Positions 37,997 to 46,463 of a stretch of 64,000 nt of DNA are shown piece after piece; positions within the stretch are counted from its first letter, which is position 1, and each line of letters starts with the position of its first letter. Source of the stretch: Nostoc sp. LEGE 06077 (GTDB taxonomy: Bacteria; Cyanobacteriota; Cyanobacteriia; Cyanobacteriales; Nostocaceae). The DNA is taken from the NCBI RefSeq assembly GCF_015207705.1, contig NZ_JADEWI010000027.1:19339-83338 (forward strand). The letters run 5' to 3'. Under the pieces are notes generated by a model. The model did not search any database, had not been told where the DNA came from, and saw only the letters and a list, made by a program, of their open reading frames with translations. The position numbers and the translations under genes were made by a program.

Positions 37997-38341
37997 TTGA
38001 GAATACTTTTGTTAATGTTACTTGTAGCGATCGCGCTATTCAAACTAACATTTACTTATCCAGCACTAGCTGCCGAAACATCCAACGGTGCCAAAATCTT
38101 CAGCGCCAATTGTTCTTCTTGCCACATAGGCGGCGGTAACATCCTCGTTGCCGAAAAAACTTTAACCAAAGAAGCATTATCAAAATACTTGGCAAATTAT
38201 AACACAGACTCCATTCTGGCAATTATTCATCAAGTGCAGAATGGGAAAAATGCTATGCCTCCCTTCAAAAATAAGTTAACTTCCGAAGAAATTTTGGATG
38301 TAGCTGCTTACGTTTTTCAGCAAGCAGAACAAGGGTGGTAA
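37997..38341 (+). CDS. petJ: cytochrome c6
   Basis: This lumenal cytochrome replaces plastocyanin when copper is low. The haem site is C-S-S-C-H, and the axial Met is in K-N-A-M-P-P-F. The end Y-V-F-Q-Q-A-E-Q-G-W is typical. The longest frame starts at GTG 37811 and would add an odd 62-residue N-terminus. I chose TTG 37997 instead, because GGAG stands 6 nt before it and it gives a normal signal peptide (M-R-I-L-L-L-M-L-L-V-A ... A-L-A-A) and the normal precursor length of 114. Confidence 0.9.
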   Translation: MRILLLMLLVAIALFKLTFTYPALAAETSNGAKIFSANCSSCHIGGGNILVAEKTLTKEALSKYLANYNTDSILAIIHQVQNGKNAMPPFKNKLTSEEILDVAAYVFQQAEQGW

Positions 38342-38380
38342 GTAGCTGTCCCAGGGAATAGGACAACAAGGCAAAAGTAC

Positions 38381-38524
38381 AAAGGTAAAAGTAAACAGAA
38401 AGAATACTTATACCACAAGATTTTGCTCATTTCAGATAGTCTGGTGATTTCCGCAGATCTATAACCAGAGCCTAGAAATGAAAATCTTTGGTGTTTTGAC
38501 TTTTGCCTTTTAACTTTTACCTTT
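38381..38524. repeat. inverted short-repeat arrays between convergent genes
   Basis: AAAGGTAAAAGT at 38381 has an exact inverted match at 38513-38524 (ACTTTTACCTTT), and both ends carry more of the same heptamer-type repeats. The petJ and exporter genes converge here, so it may end both transcripts. Confidence 0.5.
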
Positions 38525-38533
38525 TAACTTTAC

Positions 38534-41239
38534 CTAAACATTAGCCTGTTGACGCTGATAAAGAGACCAATACAAACCCTTCTGCTGTAAAAGTTGAGTG
38601 TGAGTACCCCGTTCAGCAATTACACCCTTCTCCATCACAACAATTAAATCAGCCCGCTTGAGTGGTGCAAAGCGGTGAGCAATCAAAAACACCGTGCGAT
38701 TTGCGGAAGCTCGTTGCAGGTTTTGCAGCACTTGTTGTTCTGTTTCACTATCTAAGGCACTCGTCGCCTCATCCAAAATTAAAATCGGAGCATCAGACAA
38801 AAACAACCGTGCCAAAGCAATCCGTTGTCGTTGTCCGCCAGACAAAGCCGTACCTCGCTCACCAACATTTGTCTCGTAACCATAAGGTAATTGACTAATA
38901 AAATCGTGGGCTACAGCCAATCTCGCCGCCTCTACTACCTGTTCAGCAGTAATATCTGGATTGCCCAAGGTAATATTTTCTAAAACTGAGCCATTAAACA
39001 AAAAGTCTTCTTGCAACACTACGCCAATTTGTTGTCGCAGTGATGCTAAATCAGCGCTCTTAATATCAAACCCATCAATTAAAATCCGCCCTGACTCAAT
39101 TTGATACAAACGCTGCAACAACTTTGACACCGTACTTTTGCCCGAACCACTACGTCCGACTATCCCGACAAACTGCCCTGGTTGTACATCAAAAGTGATC
39201 CCACGTAACACAGGTTCAGTATGGCTTTGGTAACGGAAAAATACCTGCTCAAAAGTCACTTGCCCTTTTAATGTTGGTAAGACTAATCCTGTGCCTGGTT
39301 CCGCTTCTGGGGCAGTGTTGAGAATGTCACCAATTCTATCTACTGACAGTAATACTTGTTGCAGATTTTGCCATAGTTGTACCAACCGCAACAGTGGTTC
39401 TGTGACTCGCCCCGATAACATCTGAAAAGCTACCAACTGCCCAATAGTCAGTTTTTGGTCAATTACTAACTTCGCGCCCACCCAGAGAATCAATAATGTA
39501 GAAAAATTTGTGAGAAAGTCACCAATATTACTACTGATATTAGATGTCGTTGAGGCTTTGAAACTGGTACGGATAAATCGGGCAAATAAACCTTCCCAAC
39601 GTTCCCGCGCTACGGGTTCAGCGGCATGGGCTTTGACAGAATGAATGCCTGTAATTGTCTCTACTAAAAATGATTGACTGTCGGCACTGCGGTTAAACGT
39701 TTCATTGAGCCAGTTGCGTAAAATTGGTGTGGCAAAAATTGTTAAAGTGGCAAACAACGGCAACACTGCCAAGGCGACAAAAGTTAAAGGGATGTTGTAG
39801 TAAAACATCAACACCAAATAGACAACGGCGAAGATGCTGTCAAGAATGACGGTTAAAGCTGTACCTGTGAGAAATTGCCGAATTTGTTCGAGTTCTTGGA
39901 CACGGGCGACAGTATCACCCACCCGCCGAGATTCAAAATAAGCTAAGGGCAAGCGCATGAGATGACGGAATAGCTGTGCCGACAAGCTTAAATCCAAGCG
40001 TCTCGCAGTATGGGTAAAGATAAATAGGCGCAAAGTGCCAAGCACCGCCTCAAAGCAAGCAATTAACAATAAAGCGATCGCCATCACATCCAGGGTAGGC
40101 AAACTTTCTTGCACCATTACCTTATCGATCACGACCTGGGTAATGAGGGGCGTACCTAAGCCAAATAGTTGTAATGTGAAGGATGCCAGCAGGACTTCGC
40201 CTAATAATCCTTTATATTTCCAGACAGCCGGAACAAACCAACTGAGGTTAAATTTTTCTTGTTTGTTAATTAGTTCTACTTGCCAAAGTTGCCCATCCCA
40301 GGCAGCTTCGACAATTGATTGTGGGAGAATCTCACATATTTGCCCTAGATTTAGGGGGTTGGCAATAATTAAGCGTGAACCTTTGACGGCATAAACAACT
40401 ACCCAACTGGCCTGGGGTTGAGTTTCGCTGCGCCATAACATCAAGGCCGGAAATGAAAGTTTTGGTAATTCGTCCCAACTAACTTGGAGTCGCCGCAATA
40501 CTAGTCCAAGTTTTTCCGCAGCTTCGATAATGTGTTTAGAGTTTTGTCCCCGCAGTTGTCGTTGTACCCATTCGAGTTGAACCGGGTTATCTAGTTGTTG
40601 CGCCACCATTGTCAGGCAAGCGGCGGCAGTGTTGCTGTGGGCAATGAAGGGATAATTTGAGGTATCTGGAGTGCGGTTGAGTAATTCTTGTAGAGTTGGC
40701 GGCTGAGTTTCTGGGGGGCTAACGGTTGCTGCTGGTAGGGGCAGTTGTGATTCTGGGCTGGTTTGAGGTTGAGTATTGCTTGGTGCTGGTTCTGCTGGGG
40801 AACCGGAGAAAAATTGTTCAATTTCTGGAGTGCTAAATTCTGTCCACAGGGCGCTGTCCCAACAAGCGACGATGACTTCTTTGCTGGCAGCTACGGCTTT
40901 GCAGTCTGCGGCTATTCTGTAGAGATCGCCGAACCAGTCGCCAGTTTGCAAGGCTGCTAAGGCAAGACTATCTTGTTCTTGTCTGAGTCTGACTTTGCCT
41001 GAGACGATGTAGTATTGGTAGCCGCGTTTTTGCGTTGACCAGATTTTTTCTCCTAGTTGGTAGCGATGGATAATTACCTGATGACGCAATCTCGCTTGTT
41101 GTTCGCTACTTAGCCAACATAATGGCCCTTGATTCCACGGTATTTCTGCTATAGCGTTAATTTCTAAAGATTCGTTATCCAGAGGTGTTAACCCATTTGT
41201 AATTTCACTGTTAGCTTTTGAATTTTCTCTGCTAGCCAT
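38534..41239 (-). CDS. HlyB-type ABC exporter with cyclic-nucleotide-like and inactive C39 domains
   Basis: This 901-residue exporter starts with a cNMP-binding-like beta domain at about 45-140. A Pro/Gln-rich linker and a C39 peptidase-like domain at about 195-330 follow. The usual catalytic Cys motif (D-C-G-A-A-C) reads N-T-A-A-A-C and the His motif is lost, so the domain should bind but not cut its substrate. Six membrane segments (about 340-600) and the nucleotide-binding domain come next, with G-R-S-G-S-G-K-S-T and L-S-G-G-Q-R-Q-R. It should form a type I secretion unit with a HlyD protein encoded elsewhere. Its start overlaps the upstream parvulin gene by 52 bp. Confidence 0.9.
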   Translation of the reverse strand: MASRENSKANSEITNGLTPLDNESLEINAIAEIPWNQGPLCWLSSEQQARLRHQVIIHRYQLGEKIWSTQKRGYQYYIVSGKVRLRQEQDSLALAALQTGDWFGDLYRIAADCKAVAASKEVIVACWDSALWTEFSTPEIEQFFSGSPAEPAPSNTQPQTSPESQLPLPAATVSPPETQPPTLQELLNRTPDTSNYPFIAHSNTAAACLTMVAQQLDNPVQLEWVQRQLRGQNSKHIIEAAEKLGLVLRRLQVSWDELPKLSFPALMLWRSETQPQASWVVVYAVKGSRLIIANPLNLGQICEILPQSIVEAAWDGQLWQVELINKQEKFNLSWFVPAVWKYKGLLGEVLLASFTLQLFGLGTPLITQVVIDKVMVQESLPTLDVMAIALLLIACFEAVLGTLRLFIFTHTARRLDLSLSAQLFRHLMRLPLAYFESRRVGDTVARVQELEQIRQFLTGTALTVILDSIFAVVYLVLMFYYNIPLTFVALAVLPLFATLTIFATPILRNWLNETFNRSADSQSFLVETITGIHSVKAHAAEPVARERWEGLFARFIRTSFKASTTSNISSNIGDFLTNFSTLLILWVGAKLVIDQKLTIGQLVAFQMLSGRVTEPLLRLVQLWQNLQQVLLSVDRIGDILNTAPEAEPGTGLVLPTLKGQVTFEQVFFRYQSHTEPVLRGITFDVQPGQFVGIVGRSGSGKSTVSKLLQRLYQIESGRILIDGFDIKSADLASLRQQIGVVLQEDFLFNGSVLENITLGNPDITAEQVVEAARLAVAHDFISQLPYGYETNVGERGTALSGGQRQRIALARLFLSDAPILILDEATSALDSETEQQVLQNLQRASANRTVFLIAHRFAPLKRADLIVVMEKGVIAERGTHTQLLQQKGLYWSLYQRQQANV

Positions 41240-41946
41240 TTTTCAAATAACTCATTTTGTAATGCTTGTTGGAGTTGAGTATCTTCTACAGACGCTGGCA
41301 GAAATTGTTCTACGCGAAACAAACCATAACGTCCTTCTAGTTCTACTGGCCCTACTAATTGCCCAGAACTGGCAACATCAATTGCTGCCCGCAATGTGTC
41401 TGGCATGGTGCCACGGCTAATTGCTCCCATCATGCCGTTCATGATGCGATCTTCTGTTAGAGAATACTCTCTGGCTAGTTGTTCAAAGTTGCCTCCTTCT
41501 TCGATTTGAGTTCTGAGTTCTTCACAAAGTTCTTGGCTTTCAACAATAATCCGAGAAATAACAACACGATCTAAAAAAATTTTTCTTTCAATAAAATACT
41601 CAGGAATGCTAGTTTGCGTCACTACTGTTTTGAGTTTTTCTAATTTGAAACCCAAGGTAATGGATGAATGGAATGTTTCATAATCTGTACCATTTGCTTG
41701 TAACCATTCTTGAAAAGTTTGTGGTTGAGTTAGTTGATTTTTTAACCGAAAGTCAATAACTGCTTGTTCTGTTAAAGCTGGGTTGATATCTAAATCATCT
41801 CTAGTTTGGATTTCTTGCTCAATCACGTACTGGCGAAGAATATCACCAATAAACTGTGATAATTTGCCAGAAGCTTGCAGATATTTTACTGCCTGTGTGA
41901 TTGAGAGTGGATGATCATTTATTGACAGAAATGATAAAGATTCCAT
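41188..41946 (-). CDS. parvulin-type peptidylprolyl isomerase
   Basis: This 252-residue protein has a SurA-like N-terminal helical part and a PpiC domain at about 130-235 (V-V-I-S-R-I-I-V, F-E-Q-L-A-R-E-Y-S, G-A-I-S-R-G-T-M-P). There is no signal peptide, so it acts in the cytoplasm, possibly holding the export substrate unfolded. It overlaps the ABC exporter gene by 52 bp; this pairing of parvulin and exporter recurs in cyanobacteria. Confidence 0.85.
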   Translation of the reverse strand: MESLSFLSINDHPLSITQAVKYLQASGKLSQFIGDILRQYVIEQEIQTRDDLDINPALTEQAVIDFRLKNQLTQPQTFQEWLQANGTDYETFHSSITLGFKLEKLKTVVTQTSIPEYFIERKIFLDRVVISRIIVESQELCEELRTQIEEGGNFEQLAREYSLTEDRIMNGMMGAISRGTMPDTLRAAIDVASSGQLVGPVELEGRYGLFRVEQFLPASVEDTQLQQALQNELFEKWLAEKIQKLTVKLQMG

Positions 41947-42112
41947 GAATTAACTCAAGAAAAAAAGCTAAAATTTCATAATTGACGGCTACCTGAACTG
42001 TGCCAGGAGTCAGCATAGGTAATTATGGCAACTACATTTCTATGGTGTTACCTAAAAATATGTTTAAATTTGGCTAGATAACTAGTACAGGTTGGTGTAA
42101 ATAAACAGACAA

Positions 42113-42205
42113 CACTTCGACTACTTTGGCTACTTTCGACTTCGCCCTTCGGCTACGCTCCGGACAAGCTCAAGGCAAGTCGCTCAGTACAAGTACGCTC
42201 AGTGA
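42113..42205. repeat. interspersed GC-rich repeat
   Basis: The stretch (CTTCGACTACTTTGGC, then CTTCGCCCTTCGGCTACGC, then AAGTCGCTCAGTACAAG) is a common cyanobacterial repeat that creates false reading frames such as F-A-L-R-L-R-S-G-Q-A-Q. A related piece (TGAGCGTAGTCGAAGTGTC) lies near 37087. It fills much of the 332-bp gap between the parvulin and VTE6-like genes. Confidence 0.6.
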
Positions 42206-42278
42206 TAATCTGAAATTGCTAAAAGGCTTGTGGGAACACTATTATTTACCTTTTCCTTTTGCTTTTTTCCTTGTTGTA

Positions 42279-43076
42279 CTAGCCGATCGCAGTTGTCCAC
42301 AACCAACCAAGGAGAATGGCAGCGATCGCCCCGATTAATGTATTTAAAATATTGACTAGTTCATTCGTCAGCCAAGTATATTTAGTTTGCAGTGTAGCTC
42401 CAATGACACTTTCGAGATTGGTAGCAATAAAAGCTGCTAAGATACACCACAAAATCCCCAGTAAGTCTATCAATCCTACAGCCCAACCAACACAGGCGAT
42501 CGCAATTGATGCCACTACACCCGCTAATGTGCCTTCTAAACTAACTGCACCTTCTGTACCTCGCGGTACTGGTTGTAGTGTAGTAATCAAAAATGTCCTT
42601 TTACCGTAAGCTTTCCCGACTTCACTGGCTGATGTGTCAGATAGCTTAGTGCTAAAACTCGCTACATAACCCAACAACAGCAAGGACACAGGATGGGGAA
42701 CTAGAGACTGGGAATAAGTTACTATCAATCCAGAATTGATAATCCCTACACCCAAAGCACATAATGCTGCGGTTAACGCCGAACCCCAAACATTTTCCGG
42801 GCCTCTTGCACCAGAACGCTTTTCGGCTATACCTTGCGCTTCTTTTTCTGCCATCCCAATGCGCGTCACTCCTGAACCCACCAGGAAATAAAACGCCACT
42901 ACCAGATATCCCTGCCAACCTAAAGTACCCCAAACTATTACACCCAGTATCCAGGCGTGGAATAACCCCGCTGGGGTGAGCAGCTTTTTGGGAGCAATCC
43001 AAACTAAAGCCAATAAAATGGCGTTTAATCCTACTCCCACTAACCAGGGATTGGCAGAGTCAAGTAAAGGTAACAT
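42279..43076 (-). CDS. DUF92/TIGR00297 family membrane protein, phytyl-phosphate kinase (VTE6) like
   Basis: This 265-residue protein has about seven membrane segments. Conserved loops are G-S-G-V-T-R-I-G, R-S-G-A-R-G-P-E-N-V-W-G-S, and K-L-S-D-T-S-A-S-E-V-G-K-A-Y-G, followed by P-R-G-T-E-G-A-V-S-L-E-G-T. The family includes plant VTE6, which phosphorylates phytyl phosphate for tocopherol and phylloquinone recycling. The same role here is likely but inferred. Confidence 0.88.
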   Translation of the reverse strand: MLPLLDSANPWLVGVGLNAILLALVWIAPKKLLTPAGLFHAWILGVIVWGTLGWQGYLVVAFYFLVGSGVTRIGMAEKEAQGIAEKRSGARGPENVWGSALTAALCALGVGIINSGLIVTYSQSLVPHPVSLLLLGYVASFSTKLSDTSASEVGKAYGKRTFLITTLQPVPRGTEGAVSLEGTLAGVVASIAIACVGWAVGLIDLLGILWCILAAFIATNLESVIGATLQTKYTWLTNELVNILNTLIGAIAAILLGWLWTTAIG

Positions 43077-43434
43077 TAGCAGTGAATCACAAGTAATGTT
43101 GTCATTGGCAGCATATCAACAGAATAACCAATTTTAGACCTTGGGTGTTACCTCTCATTCTTTAATTTTAGAAGTGCATAGATTCTCTTACTTTTACTAG
43201 TGGTGAGAGAAAAAACAGGCAAGACAAAGAACAAATTTTTTAGCTGGAAGAAGTCAGGAGTAAGACGAATAATTTCTGTTGTTAATTTTTAGTTTTGTAG
43301 CTCATGAAGTTAGAAACTGCTGTAAATATCGCTATCAGCATATAAGTGACAGGAAGATAAAACTGTGTTGCACTTAACCACAAACAAGTTTTCAGAGCAT
43401 AAATTGTAGATAGCAACTACAAAAAATACCTGTT
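43077..43434. other. 358-bp divergent intergenic region
   Basis: It lies between the divergent VTE6-like and VOC genes and should hold both promoters. I saw no repeats, hairpins or small frames worth calling. Confidence 0.5.
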
Positions 43435-43866
43435 ATGAGTCAACCTATATTTCATTTGGCTTTTCCGGTGAGTGATATCCAACAGACAAAAGCCTATTAT
43501 GTCGATGGCTTGGGCTGTATTCCTGGCCGGGAAAACCCTCAAGCGCTGATTCTCAATCTTTACGGGCATCAGTTGGTAGCACATACTACCAAAGAACCTT
43601 TAACTAAACAACGTACTATCTACCCAAGGCACTTTGGGTTAATTTTTACTCAGGAGAGTGACTGGGAAAGCTTGTTAAGTAAAGCGCAAAAGCACGAACT
43701 GTTATTTCGGGAAGAAGCTAAAGACCGCTTTGTTGGTTCTCCTTTAGAGCATCGGACTTTCTTTTTAGAAGATCCCTTTTATAACTTGCTGGAATTTAAA
43801 TATTACCGCTACCCAGAGGCGATTTTTGGGAGTTATGAGTATACCCAAATTGGCGATCGCGGTTAA
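43435..43866 (+). CDS. VOC family (glyoxalase-like) protein
   Basis: This 143-residue protein of the vicinal-oxygen-chelate fold has two beta-alpha-beta-beta-beta units: F-H-L-A-F-P-V-S-D-I-Q-Q-T-K-A-Y-Y and H-F-G-L-I-F-T, ending in F-L-E-D-P-F-Y-N-L-L-E-F-K. The metal ligands would be His7, His68 and the final Glu. The substrate is unknown. Its last 71 bp overlap the 3' end of the convergent hydrolase gene. Confidence 0.88.
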   Translation: MSQPIFHLAFPVSDIQQTKAYYVDGLGCIPGRENPQALILNLYGHQLVAHTTKEPLTKQRTIYPRHFGLIFTQESDWESLLSKAQKHELLFREEAKDRFVGSPLEHRTFFLEDPFYNLLEFKYYRYPEAIFGSYEYTQIGDRG

Positions 43867-44473
43867 TATTTCGCATAGGTTCGGCTAAGGCTGTGGCAAC
43901 TGCGGCTAAACTCCTAGAATCAGTTAACATCCAAGGGTGTGATGCTGCGGGGATAATTACTTCTGTACCTATGGGCATTTGCGAACTTTTCGCTGGCACA
44001 ATCATCAAATCGTAAGGTGTCCAAATCGAGGTAAAGTTCAATTGCTTTAACATCACAACGTCAGAATTTAAATCCTTGAGGAAATTACTTTGAGTACGCA
44101 TTTGTAAACAGCCAGGCCGCCAAGAACCATAAGCCACAATTGTTCCATTATGAGGCGATGAGATGGTGATCAATCTTTGCACGCGCTCAATTCCGCCCAG
44201 TCGTTGGACATAATAACGGCTGACAATTCCGCCCATGCTGAAACCAACTATATCTATTGTTTGTTCTGGTGCAAAGGTCGCGGCAATATAATCAGCTACT
44301 TGCTGTGCCAATATATCCAGACCAACATCGCCATTATTTGGTACTAGATTGAGAGCATACACAGACCAACCCTTGTCTTGTAAAAAATTTTGCATCTTGC
44401 GGAAGACTGCTTCCGTATCACTAATGCCGTGGATTAATAAGACGGGGTTGTACTGCTGATTAATGGTGTTCAT
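43796..44473 (-). CDS. lipase-like alpha/beta hydrolase
   Basis: This 225-residue hydrolase has the oxyanion motif V-L-L-I-H-G-I and the nucleophile elbow G-F-S-M-G-G (Ser near 97), with a likely catalytic His in A-A-S-H-P-W-M. It resembles triacylglycerol lipase-type esterases. No signal peptide was seen. About 24 C-terminal residues are encoded antisense to the VOC gene; the core domain ends before this tail. Confidence 0.85.
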   Translation of the reverse strand: MNTINQQYNPVLLIHGISDTEAVFRKMQNFLQDKGWSVYALNLVPNNGDVGLDILAQQVADYIAATFAPEQTIDIVGFSMGGIVSRYYVQRLGGIERVQRLITISSPHNGTIVAYGSWRPGCLQMRTQSNFLKDLNSDVVMLKQLNFTSIWTPYDLMIVPAKSSQMPIGTEVIIPAASHPWMLTDSRSLAAVATALAEPMRNINRDRQFGYTHNSQKSPLGSGNI

Positions 44474-44871
44474 TACCTGATTGCCTAGTATGAGTCTGTC
44501 AAAAATCTAGCTAAGTTAGCTTGCCATCTGGGAATGAGCTATGACACTCACATCATTGGCTTGGATCTAAATATTTGCTTCACAGTTATTTATATATTTA
44601 CCCAAGGTAAGATATTAATTTTTATTAAGCTAACTTTCATAATCTTGCTTATAGTTACAGTAAAATTTAATAATGAGTCTTGATATATACGGGCTGCAAG
44701 TGCCTGAAAAATCAAAGACATTTGCTCTGTAGTCTTACTCCAGTGTTGCTCAAACACTAAACTATAAAGCTAGTCAAAGTAATAGTACGGCGCAAAAAAA
44801 TGTAGCATTAAGCTGCAATTTTTAACATTACGGTCAGATTTACAGAATTATAGAAGGCAGGAGAAATTCTA
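44474..44871. other. 398-bp divergent intergenic region
   Basis: It lies between the hydrolase gene (minus strand) and the Ala/Pro-rich gene (plus strand). It is AT-rich and should contain both promoters. Nothing else was seen. Confidence 0.5.
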
Positions 44872-45315
44872 ATGTTCGGTTTTATCAAAAATTTAATTGG
44901 TGGGATTTTAGGCTTTTTCACAGGGTTGTTGGGTGGCAAAAAGAAAAAAAATGGTGGCTACTACCTCCAATTAGATGAGAATGGTGCAGAAGTAACTCCA
45001 GCACCAGCACCTAAAGCTGCACCAGCAGGAACCTCTAACGGTACAAAAGCCACAGCAAAAGCGCCTGAGCCAGCAAAAAAACCTGCACCTACGGCTAAAG
45101 CAGCCAAAGTAGAATCATCCAAAAATGGCAAAGCTGCACCAACTGAACCAGCAAAAGCTCCCGCAGTGGTGGCGGTGAAGAAAGAACCAACCGAAAAAAC
45201 ATTTGCACCCAAATATTTAACACCTGCTGCTACCAATGGTCGCCGCCGTCCAGGAGCAAATATGAGTTCTTTCTTAGATATGGCCAGTCAAGTTAAAACT
45301 CCTAACCAAGCTTAG
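44872..45315 (+). CDS. Ala/Pro/Lys-rich protein with amphipathic N-terminal helix
   Basis: This 147-residue protein starts with a hydrophobic Phe/Gly/Leu segment (F-I-K-N-L-I-G-G-I-L-G-F-F-T-G-L-L-G-G) that could lie on a membrane, followed by K-K-K-K. A short motif, G-Y-Y-L-Q-L-D-E, comes next. A disordered Ala/Pro/Lys region fills about 40-115, and the C-terminus F-L-D-M-A-S-Q-V is ordered-looking. I have seen similar proteins in other cyanobacteria but know no function. CAGGAG precedes the ATG. The stop lies 4 bp before the end of the convergent TPR gene. Confidence 0.75.
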   Translation: MFGFIKNLIGGILGFFTGLLGGKKKKNGGYYLQLDENGAEVTPAPAPKAAPAGTSNGTKATAKAPEPAKKPAPTAKAAKVESSKNGKAAPTEPAKAPAVVAVKKEPTEKTFAPKYLTPAATNGRRRPGANMSSFLDMASQVKTPNQA

Positions 45316-45319
45316 TGAT

Positions 45320-46411
45320 TTAATTCTCCTGGTGAGCGATCGCCAAGCATTTATTAAATACCAATCCACTGTACAACTGAAAAGCCGCATCCCAATTTGT
45401 TGGTTCTCGGCGAAACAAGTTGATATTGGTTGTGATATTGCTTAACATTTCTGTTTGATCTAAAACTGTCTCCGCAAAAGGTGTGAAATCTGACCAAAGC
45501 TTCACTTGTGCCAGATGCTGCTCTAGCCAGTTGAGTACTTGATTCCAGTTGATTCTGATAGTATTTTGACTAGCTTGGGCAGCAATTTCTACACCTTGTT
45601 GGAAATCATAACTTTGATCAGACAGTCGCAAAATGCAACGTCGCTCAGGTATGTGTAAGTCACAAAACTGAGCATAATCTTGAGTTTGAGTTTTCCGTTC
45701 TAGCTTGTGACGCGCATCAAGATCAACCACTTCCTCAAAAATTGGCAATAGTCCAATTACTCTTGCTTGAACTTCTGACCAACTAAAAGTTAAAGAACCA
45801 AGTTGATTGGTTTGATTGCGACAAGTAACACTAGTTTGTGAACCAGATTCCGCAAAATATTCAACTTGATAAACTTGTATTTGTTGAACTGCGGCGATTG
45901 TTGTCCAAAAACAAGGAATTCCCGCTGCTTTTAGCTGTTCACCATAGAATTTCAACACTCCCACTTGTCCAGAGCGGTAAACTTTCCAACTCCGACTGGG
46001 TATAACGAGCCTCGCTGTATAAGGGTCTAGCTGCATAATTTGAGCAAATTTAGCGATAACTGTAGACTTTTGTTCATTATTTAGTGGTTCTAAAACGAGT
46101 ACTCCTGGCTCACTACTACTAGGTTCGGCTGTGGCTTTAGCAATGGCGCGTTGTCTTTCTTCTTGTTCAGCTTCTTGGAGACGTTGCAAACCTTGACGTG
46201 TTTGGGTAACTATTTTGGTGTTGGTGGTACTCTGCAACAACTGGCGATAAATCTTCTCCGCATCCTGTCGCTTATTAGATACCTCATAAAGCCTAGCAAC
46301 ATAAAATTGCACCCAAGGATTATCAGGTGATTCCTTTAACAGTTGTTGGAGTAATTTCACAGCTGTGTGATAATCTTTACGGTCAAAAGCGATCGCAACA
46401 CGCTCAATCAT
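45320..46411 (-). CDS. TPR-repeat protein
   Basis: This 363-residue protein has TPR-like helices in the first 80 residues (D-Y-H-T-A-V-K-L-L-Q-Q-L-L and W-V-Q-F-Y-V-A-R-L-Y-E-V-S-N-K). A unique C-terminal region of about 250 residues has alternating beta and helical segments. No catalytic motif or signal is visible. It follows rsmE on the same strand with a 52-bp gap, so it may be in the same transcript. The role is probably protein-protein binding. Confidence 0.75.
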   Translation of the reverse strand: MIERVAIAFDRKDYHTAVKLLQQLLKESPDNPWVQFYVARLYEVSNKRQDAEKIYRQLLQSTTNTKIVTQTRQGLQRLQEAEQEERQRAIAKATAEPSSSEPGVLVLEPLNNEQKSTVIAKFAQIMQLDPYTARLVIPSRSWKVYRSGQVGVLKFYGEQLKAAGIPCFWTTIAAVQQIQVYQVEYFAESGSQTSVTCRNQTNQLGSLTFSWSEVQARVIGLLPIFEEVVDLDARHKLERKTQTQDYAQFCDLHIPERRCILRLSDQSYDFQQGVEIAAQASQNTIRINWNQVLNWLEQHLAQVKLWSDFTPFAETVLDQTEMLSNITTNINLFRREPTNWDAAFQLYSGLVFNKCLAIAHQEN

Positions 46412-46463
46412 AGTTTATGTACCTGCATCTCCACGTTTGATTTTTGACGCGGCTTATGATCAT

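Noticed and set aside
42126..42338. 70-codon frame F-A-L-R-L-R-S-G-Q-A-Q
   Set aside because: Made by an interspersed repeat and overlaps the end of the VTE6-like gene on the other strand.
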